From positions 124,001-188,000 of the forward strand of contig JAIYAR010000005.1 of the NCBI GenBank assembly GCA_027488985.1: DNA of 64,000 nt, in the 5' to 3' direction. This document shows positions 45,697 to 54,657 of the stretch, piece by piece. A model generated the notes under the pieces. That model searched no databases and was not told the DNA's origin. It saw nothing but the letters and a program-made list of their open reading frames with translations. A program made the translations under genes and the position numbers. The stretch comes from Comamonadaceae bacterium. GTDB lineage: Bacteria > Pseudomonadota > Gammaproteobacteria > Burkholderiales > Burkholderiaceae_C. Each line of letters starts with the position of its first letter. Position 1 is the stretch's first letter.

Positions 45697-46098
45697 ATGG
45701 ATACGCCACTTCGAACTGTCAGAACGAATATCGTTCAATCGATACGCGCTTTTCGCGTATCGGACCTGCAGGAAGCCGCCCAAGGCTTGGGTCACCACTT
45801 TCTGTACGCCAACCTGGCCAACGCCCAGACCAAGCAGGACGTGCTGGACATGATCGGCCAGCAGTTCATGCTGCCGACCACGGTCAGCAAGAACTTCGAC
45901 GCGCTGTACGACAACCTGACTGATCCGGTGCATAAGTCGGGGCCTCAGCCGGGCTTCATTGCCGTGCTGGAGCACATTCCTGCGAACGTGAAGTTCGACA
46001 AGGAAGCGCGCGAACAGCTTTTGGATATTTTCCGCGACACCGCGGATTACTGGGGAGACCGGAAAATTCCTTTCCGATGCTTCTATTCTTTTCTGTAG
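45697..46098 (+). CDS. Barstar-family ribonuclease inhibitor
   Basis: A 133-aa cytoplasmic protein matching the barstar fold (alpha-helix FRVSDLQEAAQGLGHHFLYANL, the binding helix with MIGQQFMLPTTVSKNFDALYDNLTD and the final beta-strand PFRCFYSFL). It should block the ribonuclease encoded just upstream before export. Spacing of 34 nt suggests one operon. Residue-level identification of the Asp that blocks the active site was not attempted. Confidence 0.9.
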   Translation: MDTPLRTVRTNIVQSIRAFRVSDLQEAAQGLGHHFLYANLANAQTKQDVLDMIGQQFMLPTTVSKNFDALYDNLTDPVHKSGPQPGFIAVLEHIPANVKFDKEAREQLLDIFRDTADYWGDRKIPFRCFYSFL

Positions 46099-46292
46099 CC
46101 CGTTCTGCACAAACCAGCCAAGCAGAACGGGCGAATGAGGCAAGCAGCGAAGCCGTGGCAGAGATTGCCATTGCCGAGGCAAGCACTGACACCGGCGAAA
46201 AAATGCCGACCGACAAGCTGTTGGACGTGTCCCCCTTGGCGCTGCGCATGAGCAGCCCCTTCAACGCAGGTTATTGGTTGGCAGCCGCCTGA
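46077..46292 (+). CDS. Possible small protein overlapping the barstar 3' end
   Basis: A 71-aa frame starting 22 nt before the barstar stop, in another frame. It is Ala/Ser/Glu-rich and ends FNAGYWLAAA; no family is recognised. The overlapping ATG could be translationally coupled, and the frame reaches up to the terminator. However, it has no ribosome-binding site and could be a chance frame. Confidence 0.35.
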   Translation: MLLFFSVARSAQTSQAERANEASSEAVAEIAIAEASTDTGEKMPTDKLLDVSPLALRMSSPFNAGYWLAAA

Positions 46293-46310
46293 CCAATCCG
46301 GCAGAGAAGT

Positions 46311-46340
46311 AAAAAGGCCTGTCCATGACAGGCCTTTTTT
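46311..46340. terminator. Bidirectional intrinsic terminator
   Basis: AAAAAGGCCTGTC-CAT-GACAGGCCTTTTTT, a 13-bp stem with A- and T-tracts between the convergent barstar operon and rsmA. Confidence 0.92.
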
Positions 46341-46378
46341 GTGTCCGCACTAAGAGCCAAGCGATCCCGGTCTGACGC

Positions 46379-47176
46379 TCAGACCTCCAGCGACTGCACT
46401 AACGCCACGTACTCCTCCACCGGTACCTCTTGGGCCCGCCGTTGCACGTCAAACTGCCCTGAAAATCCCTTTTGCTCCAGCCAGGCACCCAGAGTGTGTC
46501 GCAGCAGTTTCCGGCGTTGGCTGAAAGCCACCTGCACCATTTCCGAAAATAGGGCTGCATCCAACACCGGCGGCTGGGCCAAAGGCACCATACGCACCAC
46601 GGCACTGTTGACGCGGGGAGGCGGATCGAAACACTCAGGCGGAACAAACAGCACATCTTCCATGGCATAGCGCCATTGCAGCATCACGCTCAGACGACTG
46701 AAGTCGGAACTGTCGGGCGTGGCGACCATGCGGTCAATCACTTCCTTTTGCAGCATGAAATGCTGGTCTTCAATGCAATCCACATAGTCCAGCAGGTGGA
46801 ACAGGATAGGCGTAGAAATGTTGTACGGCAGGTTACCTACTACACGGAGCTTGCGCGCTATGGCAGCGGAACTTGCTACACTTTCAGGAGCTTTCGGCGC
46901 AATGTCTGTGCGGCTGAAGTCCACATTCAACACATCAGACTCGATGACATTGAGTTGGGGATGCTCGCGCAGGCGCTTTGCCAGATCACGGTCCAGCTCA
47001 ATCACGGTCAAGCGACCCAGGCGCTCCACCAGAGGCTGAGTCAGCGCAGCCAGACCAGGTCCGATTTCCACCATCGGATCGCCGGGCTGCGGATTGATGG
47101 CTTGGACAATGGCATCGATGATGCCGGAGTCAGACAAAAAATGCTGGCCGAACCGCTTGCGCGCCAGATGCTTCAT
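46379..47176 (-). CDS. rsmA: 16S rRNA dimethyladenosine transferase
   Basis: Dimethylates A1518 and A1519 of 16S rRNA with SAM, late in small-subunit assembly. The 265-aa protein starts [10 protein letters not shown], has the SAM motif [11 protein letters not shown] and the target-base motif NLPYNIST. A stretch of about 15 residues before NLPYN ([15 protein letters not shown]) is unlike the family and corresponds to an in-frame interspersed repeat. The start overlaps the surA stop, so lptD-surA-rsmA form one operon. Confidence 0.94.
   Translation of the reverse strand: MKHLARKRFGQHFLSDSGIIDAIVQAINPQPGDPMVEIGPGLAALTQPLVERLGRLTVIELDRDLAKRLREHPQLNVIESDVLNVDFSRTDIAPKAPESVASSAAIARKLRVVGNLPYNISTPILFHLLDYVDCIEDQHFMLQKEVIDRMVATPDSSDFSRLSVMLQWRYAMEDVLFVPPECFDPPPRVNSAVVRMVPLAQPPVLDAALFSEMVQVAFSQRRKLLRHTLGAWLEQKGFSGQFDVQRRAQEVPVEEYVALVQSLEV
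46875..46918 (+). repeat. Interspersed repeat, copy 11 (diverged), inside rsmA
   Basis: Plus strand GCTACACTTTCAGGAGCTTT then CGGCGCAATGTCTGTGCGGCT. It matches the consensus except for a short change after GGAGCT and is read in frame, in antisense, by rsmA. Confidence 0.6.
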
Positions 47177-48483
47177 TGCGGGGCCTCACGCATGTCGACA
47201 AAGGCTCGGGCACGCACATCGCGCGCCCACGCTGCATAGGCATCTTCATAACGGCTCTGGCGCAACTGGGCGCGAACAGACTCGCGGATTTGCTGGGGGC
47301 TCAATTCGACGCGGCGCTTGTCTACCAACTGAATCAGGTGTACCCCGAACCGGGACACTACGGGCAGGCTGATAGCGCCTTCTTCTTGCAAGCGGTTCAT
47401 GGCCTCTTCAAACTCGGGCACGAACATGCCCGGCGATGCCCAGCCCAAGTCGCCCCCCTGTTCTGCCGAAGAGTCCTGGGACATCTTGCGAGCCATGGAA
47501 GGAAAGTCGCTCTTGCCGCTTACGATCTGTTGGCGGGCATCGGCCAATCGGGCGATCGCCTGGGCTTGGGGAAGCTGAGGCGAATTGCGCAACAAAATGT
47601 GGCGGGCACGCGTCTGCAACATGGTTTGCACCAAGCGGGTGGGCGCTTTGCGCTCTACCAGCTTGAGAACATGAAATCCAGCACCGGTGCGCACCACATC
47701 CGAGAGTTCTCCAACCTTCAGCGCCTGAGTGGCAGTCACAAACACCGGGGGCAAGCGGTCACCCCGCCGCAATCCGATCTGGCCGCCATTTTTACGATCC
47801 GCTGCGGAAAACTCCTGCACCAGTTGATTGAAGTCTTCGCCGTCCCGCGCTCGCTGCAATATTCTTTGTGCTTTCAGATACAGGGCTGCGGATTCTTCGC
47901 CGTTCGCTTTTTCCGGCACCACGATGAGAATCTGCGCCAGATTGAGCTCTTGGGCAAACGGGTCCACGTTATTCGCCTGCTGCTCCTGGATGGCGCGGTC
48001 CACATCGACATCCGATACCTTGATGGACGACTCCACCTCACGCTCATGCAAACGGGCCAGCATAAGTTGATCGCGCAAACCGTCGCGGAACGACTGTATC
48101 GACACACCATCTTTCGCCAACTTTTCGCGCAAAGTCACAACGTCCACACCGTTCTGGCTGGCCACATTCTGTTCGGCGCGATCGATGGCCGATACATCCA
48201 TGCGGATGCCCTGCTCACGAGCCAGCTGAAGTTGGGCACGGTCATTGATCATGCGCTCCAGCACCAACTTGCGCAGTTCGGCGGCAGCTGGCGCGGCCTT
48301 GCCTTGCTGGGTGAGTTGTTGCGAAACACGCCGGACTTCCATGTTGAGTTCCTGGAACGTGACCGGCTCGGAGTTCACTACAGCGACGATATAGTCCGCT
48401 GGCTGAATGGCTTGGGCCATCAAGGCAGGCGTTGCCGCGGTCATCAGACACGCCAAGGCCAAAACGCGTAGACTGGATTTCAT
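47173..48483 (-). CDS. surA: Periplasmic chaperone and peptidyl-prolyl isomerase SurA
   Basis: Escorts outer-membrane proteins, including LptD, through the periplasm. The 436-aa protein has a signal peptide ([14 protein letters not shown]), an N-terminal SurA helical chaperone domain (about 35-170) and two parvulin domains (about 180-280 and 290-395: [30 protein letters not shown]). The ATG with signal peptide is chosen; a longer frame runs into lptD. It lies 5 nt after lptD and overlaps rsmA, in the classic order. Confidence 0.95.
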   Translation of the reverse strand: MKSSLRVLALACLMTAATPALMAQAIQPADYIVAVVNSEPVTFQELNMEVRRVSQQLTQQGKAAPAAAELRKLVLERMINDRAQLQLAREQGIRMDVSAIDRAEQNVASQNGVDVVTLREKLAKDGVSIQSFRDGLRDQLMLARLHEREVESSIKVSDVDVDRAIQEQQANNVDPFAQELNLAQILIVVPEKANGEESAALYLKAQRILQRARDGEDFNQLVQEFSAADRKNGGQIGLRRGDRLPPVFVTATQALKVGELSDVVRTGAGFHVLKLVERKAPTRLVQTMLQTRARHILLRNSPQLPQAQAIARLADARQQIVSGKSDFPSMARKMSQDSSAEQGGDLGWASPGMFVPEFEEAMNRLQEEGAISLPVVSRFGVHLIQLVDKRRVELSPQQIRESVRAQLRQSRYEDAYAAWARDVRARAFVDMREAPQ

Positions 48484-48488
48484 GGTTT

Positions 48489-50861
48489 TCAATCGTAGTT
48501 GCTGAAGCGGCTGTTGGAGCCGCTGGATTCGCGCAAGTTCTGATAGCGCGAAATATTGGATTTCAAGGTCTGCAAGGGACTGACGCCCAGCCGGGTGAAG
48601 CCGACGAATTCCAGCTCGAACTTGATACTGCTGGTCGAAGACGAAGTGCTGGTTTGTACCCGCCCCACGACCACCCGAGCCAGCCAGCAGCCGGCATCGT
48701 ACTCGACCCCCAGCAAAGTATCGACCAGACGACTCTCGTTCAAGCTGTAGTTCAAACGACCCACGGCATAGTAGCGGCCTTCGCCAAGCCCCTGGCCTAT
48801 TCCAGAGAACTGATCTTTGTCGCCCCACAGGTCATTCAGGGGCCATTGCCAGCTGAAGTCGACCTGCTCACTCACATTGCGCTGGAAGCGGTAGGCTGCA
48901 TTCAACACCCGGTAAGGGGAAGGCGTGTAACGCGCACCCACGGTGGCGCGGCTGGACTGAGCCGTCAAAGGGTTGTACTGCACGGTGGAGTCCACACCCC
49001 ACTGGCGGGAAAGGTTGACACCGGCACCCAGCATCACGTCGCTCCAGCCGGCCAAAGCCGGTGAAGTAGTGGAGTTCAAAGTAACCAACTGGTCTTCAAA
49101 CCGGTAGCGCTGGGCGACGCCAAAACGGGCCAGTTGCTCGCCGGTTTCCGCATCTAGGAAGCGGGTGGTCAGACCGAAGGTGAGCAGATTGTTATCAGAA
49201 ATTTTGTCGTGTCCGACATAGGCGTTCTCAGTAAAGATGCTGGCGAAGTTGAAATCGCTCGCAGCCGTGTCGTAGTTAGGGAGGTAGCTCTGATTGCGGT
49301 AGGGCGTACGCACATAGAACAGGCGTGGCTCCAGCGTCTGGACCATGTCGCGATCGCGCCAGGTCGCGTCCCGCTCGAATACCAGTCCTGCATCCAGGCT
49401 GAATGTTGGTACCGTGCTGTCCGCCGAACGATTGCCATTGCTGAGGGGTGAATCAAACTGGTAGACCGACGTGTGTAACTGCAACTTGGGGGTGATGTAG
49501 CCCTCTGGCGCAATGAAAGGGCGGCTCACTTGGGCCAAGCCATACATGCGCTGGGTGTTGGGCTGCTGGGTCAGGTTTTTGTCGGACTCAAACTGAGACA
49601 AGTCCCCCTGCAGCGACCAGTCAAAGCCGCGATCATTGAGCTGGGTGTGCAGCACATTGAGCTGGGTCAAGTCGTACGGCGGCGTAATCACCGAGGTCGT
49701 GGACTGCAAAGTTTGCCAACGCAGGGAACGGCCGGTGACGGTGTAGCCGGAACGGGCCCATACCGCCTGCATGTCATTCGCCAGCGTGCGCGCAGTCAGC
49801 GCGCCATTGCTGGTGAAGTCGCTCCAATAGTTGTTATCACTGACGCGATTCAGATTCAGGGTATAGGCCACATTGCCCATGCTGGTTGCGAGATTGCCGG
49901 CCTGGTTCATGGACGCACCCCAACGGTCTGCACTGCGCAGCTTGTCGGACGGCATGTAGTTCGCTCGCAGCACGCCAGAGTACGTGGGCTCCAGGTAGCG
50001 GAATTCACCCGCCACGGTCACACCCCGCGCCGTCATAACGGTGGGGGTGATGGTTGCGTCCCGGTTGGGCGCGATATTCCAGTAGTAGGGCACGCTCAAT
50101 TCCGTGCCATTCACGTCACCGAGTCCGAGCGTCGGAGGCATCACGCCTGACTTGCGCGCGTCACTGAGGGGAAAGCTGATCGCAGGCACCGGCAGGATGG
50201 GCACATCCATAAAGTGCAGATAGGCGCCATGGGCCACCCCCACGTCCTCACCGGTATCAAACTCAATGTCCGCCGCCCGCAGCACCCAGTCCGGCACCCA
50301 ATCCGGACCTGGTTTGCGCCGGCAGGTGGTGTAGGTCGCATTGCGCACCACGGTGCGGTCCGGATCTATGAACTCGGCCTTGGATGCATTCCCATGCGCA
50401 TTATTTTGCAAAAACCGATAGGTCGGGGCCTCAAAGGTCCCCTCAAAGGCCTCGACCTTGAGGTCCAGCGACGGGCCTTCAAACACATTGCCGTTGCGAT
50501 TAATGCGCACATGGCCGCTTGCGCGAGCTTGGTCATCGGGTGCGTAGTATTCCAGCCGGTCCGCTTTGATCACGGTGCCCGGCTTGCGCATTTCCGCTTG
50601 TCCCTGAACGATGGTTTCCAGATCAGGACGGCCGGTAATCGTCTCACCCATCAGGAACACAGGAGCTGCATCCAGCTGGGCCTGCCCGATACCCTCCTGC
50701 AAGCGCGAGGAGCTGTTGAGCTGCAAAGGCAGCTCGCCGGGGGTTTCCTGTGCCTGCAATGACATCTGTGCACACGCCAAGGCCACCAAGGCCACAAGGC
50801 GGGTCAGCGGTGGCCGGCAGACGGGCGCCTCGGGGGGCAGGGCGCGCAAAGGAAAACGCAT
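48489..50861 (-). CDS. lptD: LPS-assembly outer-membrane protein LptD
   Basis: Outer-membrane beta-barrel that inserts lipopolysaccharide into the outer leaflet with LptE. About 790 aa. A signal peptide (ending LQAQ), an OstA/LptA-like N-terminal domain (about 80-230: ADRLEYYAPDDQARASGHV) and a long C-terminal barrel. A Cys in TYTTCRRKPG and one in YDAGCWLARV are the only obvious disulfide candidates in the mature part, where E. coli has four. ATG 50861 is preferred to an upstream GTG. First gene of lptD-surA-rsmA, divergent from amgK. Confidence 0.94.
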   Translation of the reverse strand: MRFPLRALPPEAPVCRPPLTRLVALVALACAQMSLQAQETPGELPLQLNSSSRLQEGIGQAQLDAAPVFLMGETITGRPDLETIVQGQAEMRKPGTVIKADRLEYYAPDDQARASGHVRINRNGNVFEGPSLDLKVEAFEGTFEAPTYRFLQNNAHGNASKAEFIDPDRTVVRNATYTTCRRKPGPDWVPDWVLRAADIEFDTGEDVGVAHGAYLHFMDVPILPVPAISFPLSDARKSGVMPPTLGLGDVNGTELSVPYYWNIAPNRDATITPTVMTARGVTVAGEFRYLEPTYSGVLRANYMPSDKLRSADRWGASMNQAGNLATSMGNVAYTLNLNRVSDNNYWSDFTSNGALTARTLANDMQAVWARSGYTVTGRSLRWQTLQSTTSVITPPYDLTQLNVLHTQLNDRGFDWSLQGDLSQFESDKNLTQQPNTQRMYGLAQVSRPFIAPEGYITPKLQLHTSVYQFDSPLSNGNRSADSTVPTFSLDAGLVFERDATWRDRDMVQTLEPRLFYVRTPYRNQSYLPNYDTAASDFNFASIFTENAYVGHDKISDNNLLTFGLTTRFLDAETGEQLARFGVAQRYRFEDQLVTLNSTTSPALAGWSDVMLGAGVNLSRQWGVDSTVQYNPLTAQSSRATVGARYTPSPYRVLNAAYRFQRNVSEQVDFSWQWPLNDLWGDKDQFSGIGQGLGEGRYYAVGRLNYSLNESRLVDTLLGVEYDAGCWLARVVVGRVQTSTSSSTSSIKFELEFVGFTRLGVSPLQTLKSNISRYQNLRESSGSNSRFSNYD

Positions 50862-50952
50862 GGGGCGAAGGGCAGAAACCAGCAAGTTGGAGAACGGACC
50901 CACACCCCGCTGTACAGGTCAGCAGAGCATGGCTTTGTAGAATGGATTATCC

Positions 50953-52092
50953 ATGACCCCAAGCCCTCACACCGTGCCTCCTTCCCTCGCTCCCTCCCCG
51001 CAACCCATTGCCTGGACAGACACCGCGCGCGAACAACGCTTCCACGCGTGGTTCAACAGCCTACAATCCGGTTTTTCGCTGGAGCCGGCGACGCTGGGTT
51101 TGGCCTCGGCCGATGCCAGCTTTCGCCGCTATTTCCGGGTGCAAAGCGGGCGAGGCAGTCTGGTCATCATGGATGCACCCCCGGATAAAGAGAACTGCAA
51201 ACCTTTCGTCGACATTGCCGCCCTGCTGAACCACGCGGGCCTGCGCGCCCCGAAAATACTGGCTTGGGACGAAGCCGACGGCTTCATGCTGCTCACCGAC
51301 CTGGGCACGCTCACCATGATGCAAACGATAGACCCGGCAAAGCCACCGCTGGACCTGTACCTGCATGCCGTCGATACGCTGGTGCAATGGCAGCTTGCCT
51401 CGGCCCCGGGGGTGCTGCCGCCCTACGACGAGGCTTTGCTGCGCCGCGAGCTGGAGCTTTTTCCCGAGTGGTACATAGACCGCCACCGGAACTTCACCCT
51501 TGATGCAACCATGCGCAAGACGCTGGACGACACCTTTGCCCTGTTGATCCAGAACAACCTGTCCTGGCCCAGTGTCTATGTGCACCGCGACTTCATGCCG
51601 CGCAACCTGATGGTGCCCGATCAAAACGGGGCCCCCACGCTGCCCAGCAGCGGGTTCGTTGCCCTTGCAAGCGACCCGCGCTACCTAGGTGTGCTGGACT
51701 TCCAGGACGCGGTCTATGGCCCCATCACCTACGACATTGCCAGCCTGATGCGCGATGCGTTTTTGACCTGGGACGAGGACTTCTGCCTGGACGTGACCAT
51801 CCGCTACTGGGAAAAAGCCCGCAAAGCCGGCTTAGCCGTAGGCGACGACTTCGGCGAGTTCTACCGTGGTGTGGAATGGATGGGCCTGCAACGCCACCTC
51901 AAGATTGCCGGCATTTTTGCCCGCCTGACCCTGCGCGATGGCAAGCCCAAATACCTAGCCGACACGCCGCGCTTTATCGACTACATCCGCAGCACCTGCA
52001 GCCGCTATATCCAGCTCAAGCCCTTGCTGCGTCTGGTGGAAAAGGTGGAAGGCATTGAGGTGCCGAATGTGTTTGCCTTCGGTCGCTCCTAG
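50953..52092 (+). CDS. amgK: N-acetylmuramate/N-acetylglucosamine anomeric kinase AmgK
   Basis: Phosphorylates MurNAc (and GlcNAc) at C1 in the cell-wall recycling path that feeds MurU. The 379-aa protein has the aminoglycoside-phosphotransferase fold: DASFRRYFRV, the catalytic loop YVHRDFMPRNLMV and the metal motif GVLDFQDAVYGP. Between these motifs it carries about 20 extra residues (APTLPSSGFVALASDPR) compared with the short spacing usual in the family. It is divergent from lptD, as in Pseudomonas, but murU is not next to it. Confidence 0.9.
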   Translation: MTPSPHTVPPSLAPSPQPIAWTDTAREQRFHAWFNSLQSGFSLEPATLGLASADASFRRYFRVQSGRGSLVIMDAPPDKENCKPFVDIAALLNHAGLRAPKILAWDEADGFMLLTDLGTLTMMQTIDPAKPPLDLYLHAVDTLVQWQLASAPGVLPPYDEALLRRELELFPEWYIDRHRNFTLDATMRKTLDDTFALLIQNNLSWPSVYVHRDFMPRNLMVPDQNGAPTLPSSGFVALASDPRYLGVLDFQDAVYGPITYDIASLMRDAFLTWDEDFCLDVTIRYWEKARKAGLAVGDDFGEFYRGVEWMGLQRHLKIAGIFARLTLRDGKPKYLADTPRFIDYIRSTCSRYIQLKPLLRLVEKVEGIEVPNVFAFGRS

Positions 52093-52102
52093 CCAAATCA
52101 TG

Positions 52103-52148
52103 CCCTGGCGCTCGCCGAATATGCGCCAGCAGCTCCTGAATTTATAGC
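52103..52148 (-). repeat. Interspersed repeat, copy 12
   Basis: On the minus strand GCTATAAATTCAGGAGCTGC then TGGCGCATATTCGGCGAGCGCC, with GGCGC/GCGCC arms. It fills the gap between amgK and rsmE. Confidence 0.9.
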
Positions 52149-52168
52149 AAGCTCCGGCTTACCCTTTT

Positions 52169-52894
52169 ATGCCCCGTTTTTTCTGCGCTGCGGCGCTGGT
52201 CAGCGACACCGCTCTGGAACTGCCAGCGGGAGCCGCGCGCCATGTGCAGGTGCTGCGCCTGCAACCCGGCGACAGCATCACTCTGTTTGACGGACAAAGC
52301 GCCGACGAGTTTGACGCCACCGTCACCCGCATGGGCCGCAGCGATGTGGCGGTGCAGGTGGGGCAGCGGCGCACCGTGGCCCGGGAACCGGCGCGCCAGA
52401 TTCACTTGGCCGTAGGCATGCCCGCCAACGACCGCATGGACTGGCTGGTGGAAAAGGCCACCGAGCTCGGTGTGGCCAGCATCCAGCCCCTGATGACGGA
52501 ACGCAGTGTGCTCAAACTCAGCGGCGAGCGAGCCGAGAAAAAGGTCACCCATTGGCAAAGCGTGGCCGTGGCGGCCTGTGAGCAGTGTGGCGGCAACCTG
52601 GTGCCCTTCGTGCACCCCATGCAAACGCTGGCGCAGTGGCTCAAAAGCCCGAGCGCGCAATCCGGCAACAACCAGCGCTTGCTGCTCTCTTTGCGCGCTG
52701 GTAGCGCCCCGGTGGTCTCCTTGCCCGCCAGCGCAGCAGCGGTGTGGTTTCTGTCCGGTCCCGAAGGGGGCCTGAGCAGCCACGAAGAAGAGGCCGCCAT
52801 TTCTACCGGCTTCTCCCCCGCCTCCTTGGGCCCCCGCGTTCTGCGGGCCGAAACCGCTGCACTGTCAGCACTCACTTTGTTGACTCAACGATGA
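52169..52894 (+). CDS. rsmE: 16S rRNA m3U1498 methyltransferase
   Basis: SPOUT-class SAM methyltransferase of 241 aa. The N-terminal PUA-like part begins PRFFCAAAL and ARHVQVLRLQPGDSITLFDG. The trefoil-knot region is seen in EKATELGVASIQPLMTERS, FLSGPEGGLSSHEEE and LGPRVLRAETAALSAL. The stop overlaps the start of the MFS gene (ATGA), which suggests coupling despite unrelated functions. An interspersed repeat lies before it. Confidence 0.95.
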   Translation: MPRFFCAAALVSDTALELPAGAARHVQVLRLQPGDSITLFDGQSADEFDATVTRMGRSDVAVQVGQRRTVAREPARQIHLAVGMPANDRMDWLVEKATELGVASIQPLMTERSVLKLSGERAEKKVTHWQSVAVAACEQCGGNLVPFVHPMQTLAQWLKSPSAQSGNNQRLLLSLRAGSAPVVSLPASAAAVWFLSGPEGGLSSHEEEAAISTGFSPASLGPRVLRAETAALSALTLLTQR

Positions 52895-54060
52895 ACCGCA
52901 GCCTTTGGCTACTCGCTCTGTGCCAAGGGCTATTTCTCACCAACAACGTCACATTCATCGCCATCAACGGACTGGTGGGCTTGAGCATGGCCCCTTACGG
53001 TTGGATGGCGACTTTGCCTGTGATGGGCTACGTGGTGGGCGGTGCTTTGGCGACGCCTTTGGTGGCTGCTACGCAAGCACGCTTCGGGCGGCGCACCTCT
53101 TTCCAGATCGGACTGGCTGTAGCAGTGGTATCCGCCCTGGCCGGCGCATGGGCCGTGGCTGCCCATCAGTTCTGGGGCTTGGTCGCCGCGACCGTCGTGG
53201 CCGGCTACTACAGCGCCAACGGCCAGCTCTACCGCTTTGCAGCGGCTGAACTGGCATTGCCTGCATTCCGGGAAAAAGCTGTATCTCTGGTGCTTGCAGG
53301 TGGACTTATCGGCGCGATTGCCGGGCCCAACCTGGCGGCCCGCACCCGCACGCTCATGGAGGTGCCGTTCACTGGTGCCTACCTGGTGTTGGCCGGCGTG
53401 GGTCTGCTGGCCATGGTGCTGATGGCGTTCGTGCGTTTTCCGGCACACCAGGCGCCAAATGCAACTACTGCCACCGGTCGCCCTTTGCGCGAAATCGCGC
53501 GGCAGCCCGTATTCGTCGTGGCCTGTCTGAGCGCCGCCATGGGCTACGGGGTCATGAACTTGCTGATGGCGGCCACACCGCTGGCCATGCAGCAATGTGG
53601 TCTGGGTTTTGATGACGCAGCTTTCGTGCTGGAGTGGCATGTCATCGGCATGTTTGCACCGGGGTTCTTCACCGGTCACCTGATCAAGCGCTTCGGCACC
53701 CTGCAGATCATGGCCGTCGGTGTAGCTTTGAACCTCTTGTGCGTGGTCATCGCACTGAGCGGCATGGAACTGCAGCAGTTTGTGGTGTCTTTGTTCCTGC
53801 TGGGTGTGGGCTGGAATTTCTTGTTCACTGGCAGCACCACGCTAGCGTTAACCGCCTATCGCCCCGAGGAAAAAGACCGTGCCCAGGCAACGGTCAACTT
53901 CTGCGTGTTTGCCGTCATGGCCCTGAGCTCATTGGCCTCCGGCGCTTTGGTAGTGACGCAGGGGTGGACGTGGCTGAACATCGGCTCCATCCCTCCACTG
54001 CTAATCACCGCCGCAGGCCTGCTGTGGCTGCAGGTCAAAGACCGAGCAGCGCGTCTTTGA
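52891..54060 (+). CDS. MFS transporter
   Basis: A 389-aa permease with 12 predicted helices. Motif A is visible as TQARFGRRTSFQIGL. The substrate class is not evident. Its 3' end overlaps the convergent chalcone-isomerase-like gene by 26 nt. The start is fixed by overlap with the rsmE stop; a longer frame lies in rsmE. Confidence 0.88.
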   Translation: MNRSLWLLALCQGLFLTNNVTFIAINGLVGLSMAPYGWMATLPVMGYVVGGALATPLVAATQARFGRRTSFQIGLAVAVVSALAGAWAVAAHQFWGLVAATVVAGYYSANGQLYRFAAAELALPAFREKAVSLVLAGGLIGAIAGPNLAARTRTLMEVPFTGAYLVLAGVGLLAMVLMAFVRFPAHQAPNATTATGRPLREIARQPVFVVACLSAAMGYGVMNLLMAATPLAMQQCGLGFDDAAFVLEWHVIGMFAPGFFTGHLIKRFGTLQIMAVGVALNLLCVVIALSGMELQQFVVSLFLLGVGWNFLFTGSTTLALTAYRPEEKDRAQATVNFCVFAVMALSSLASGALVVTQGWTWLNIGSIPPLLITAAGLLWLQVKDRAARL

Positions 54061-54628
54061 GTTTGAAGTCGGCAGGGACGGGGCCGATCCAGATCTTGAG
54101 CACCATGCTGAAGAACTCTGCGTCTCCGATGGGTGCACCTTGCGCTTGGCCCTGGATGAAGAAGGTTGTGCCCCTGCCCGGTACAAACTCCATGGCAAAG
54201 GTGTCACCCGCAGCCAGTTTGGATTTACCGGAGAAAATTTCAATCAAACGGGTACTCGACGCTGTGTGCTTTTGCACCAGATCTGCCGGCGAATTGCTGG
54301 TCAAGCCTTTGATGAAGGCCACGCCAAGGTCGGTCCCCGGCAGGTCTCGCAAGGCCACAAAACTGAGACGTTTGGGACCCGCCATGGCCAGAATGGTCTC
54401 CGCAGTGTTGCCTCTGGCAGGCGTATAGAGCGCCATGTCGTAAAGCCGGAAAATGGCCTTGTAGCGGGTGCCCGAGCCGTTGAGCTGCAAAGGCACGCCC
54501 TGCAATGCCGTTTTGGCCTCAAAGCCGTTACCCGAAGCGCCGGCCGCCTGCAACGGCATTCCCGCCATGAACGCCCAGAGGGCCATGGTCAGAGTGCCGG
54601 TGCGGATGCGTTGTTGTGTTTTCGTCAT
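54035..54628 (-). CDS. Chalcone isomerase-like exported protein
   Basis: An exported protein of 197 aa with a signal peptide (LTMALWAFMAGMPLQAAG) and the bacterial chalcone-isomerase-like pattern (GSGTRYKAIFRLYDMALYTPARG, DLPGTDLGVAFIKGLTSN, FSMVLKIWIGPVPADFKLKDALLG). Plant chalcone isomerase chemistry is not implied; the bacterial role is unknown. ATG 54628 is chosen since AGGGAG lies 6 nt upstream; an ATG 6 nt earlier is too close. It follows the GGDEF-EAL gene on the same strand. Confidence 0.85.
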   Translation of the reverse strand: MTKTQQRIRTGTLTMALWAFMAGMPLQAAGASGNGFEAKTALQGVPLQLNGSGTRYKAIFRLYDMALYTPARGNTAETILAMAGPKRLSFVALRDLPGTDLGVAFIKGLTSNSPADLVQKHTASSTRLIEIFSGKSKLAAGDTFAMEFVPGRGTTFFIQGQAQGAPIGDAEFFSMVLKIWIGPVPADFKLKDALLGL

Positions 54629-54657
54629 CCTCATCTCCCTTTCTCTTCTCGTAAAAA

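Noticed and set aside
46379..47176. Frameshift in rsmA because of the odd segment before NLPY
   Set aside because: The frame is continuous, with conserved blocks on both sides; the segment is explained by an in-frame repeat.
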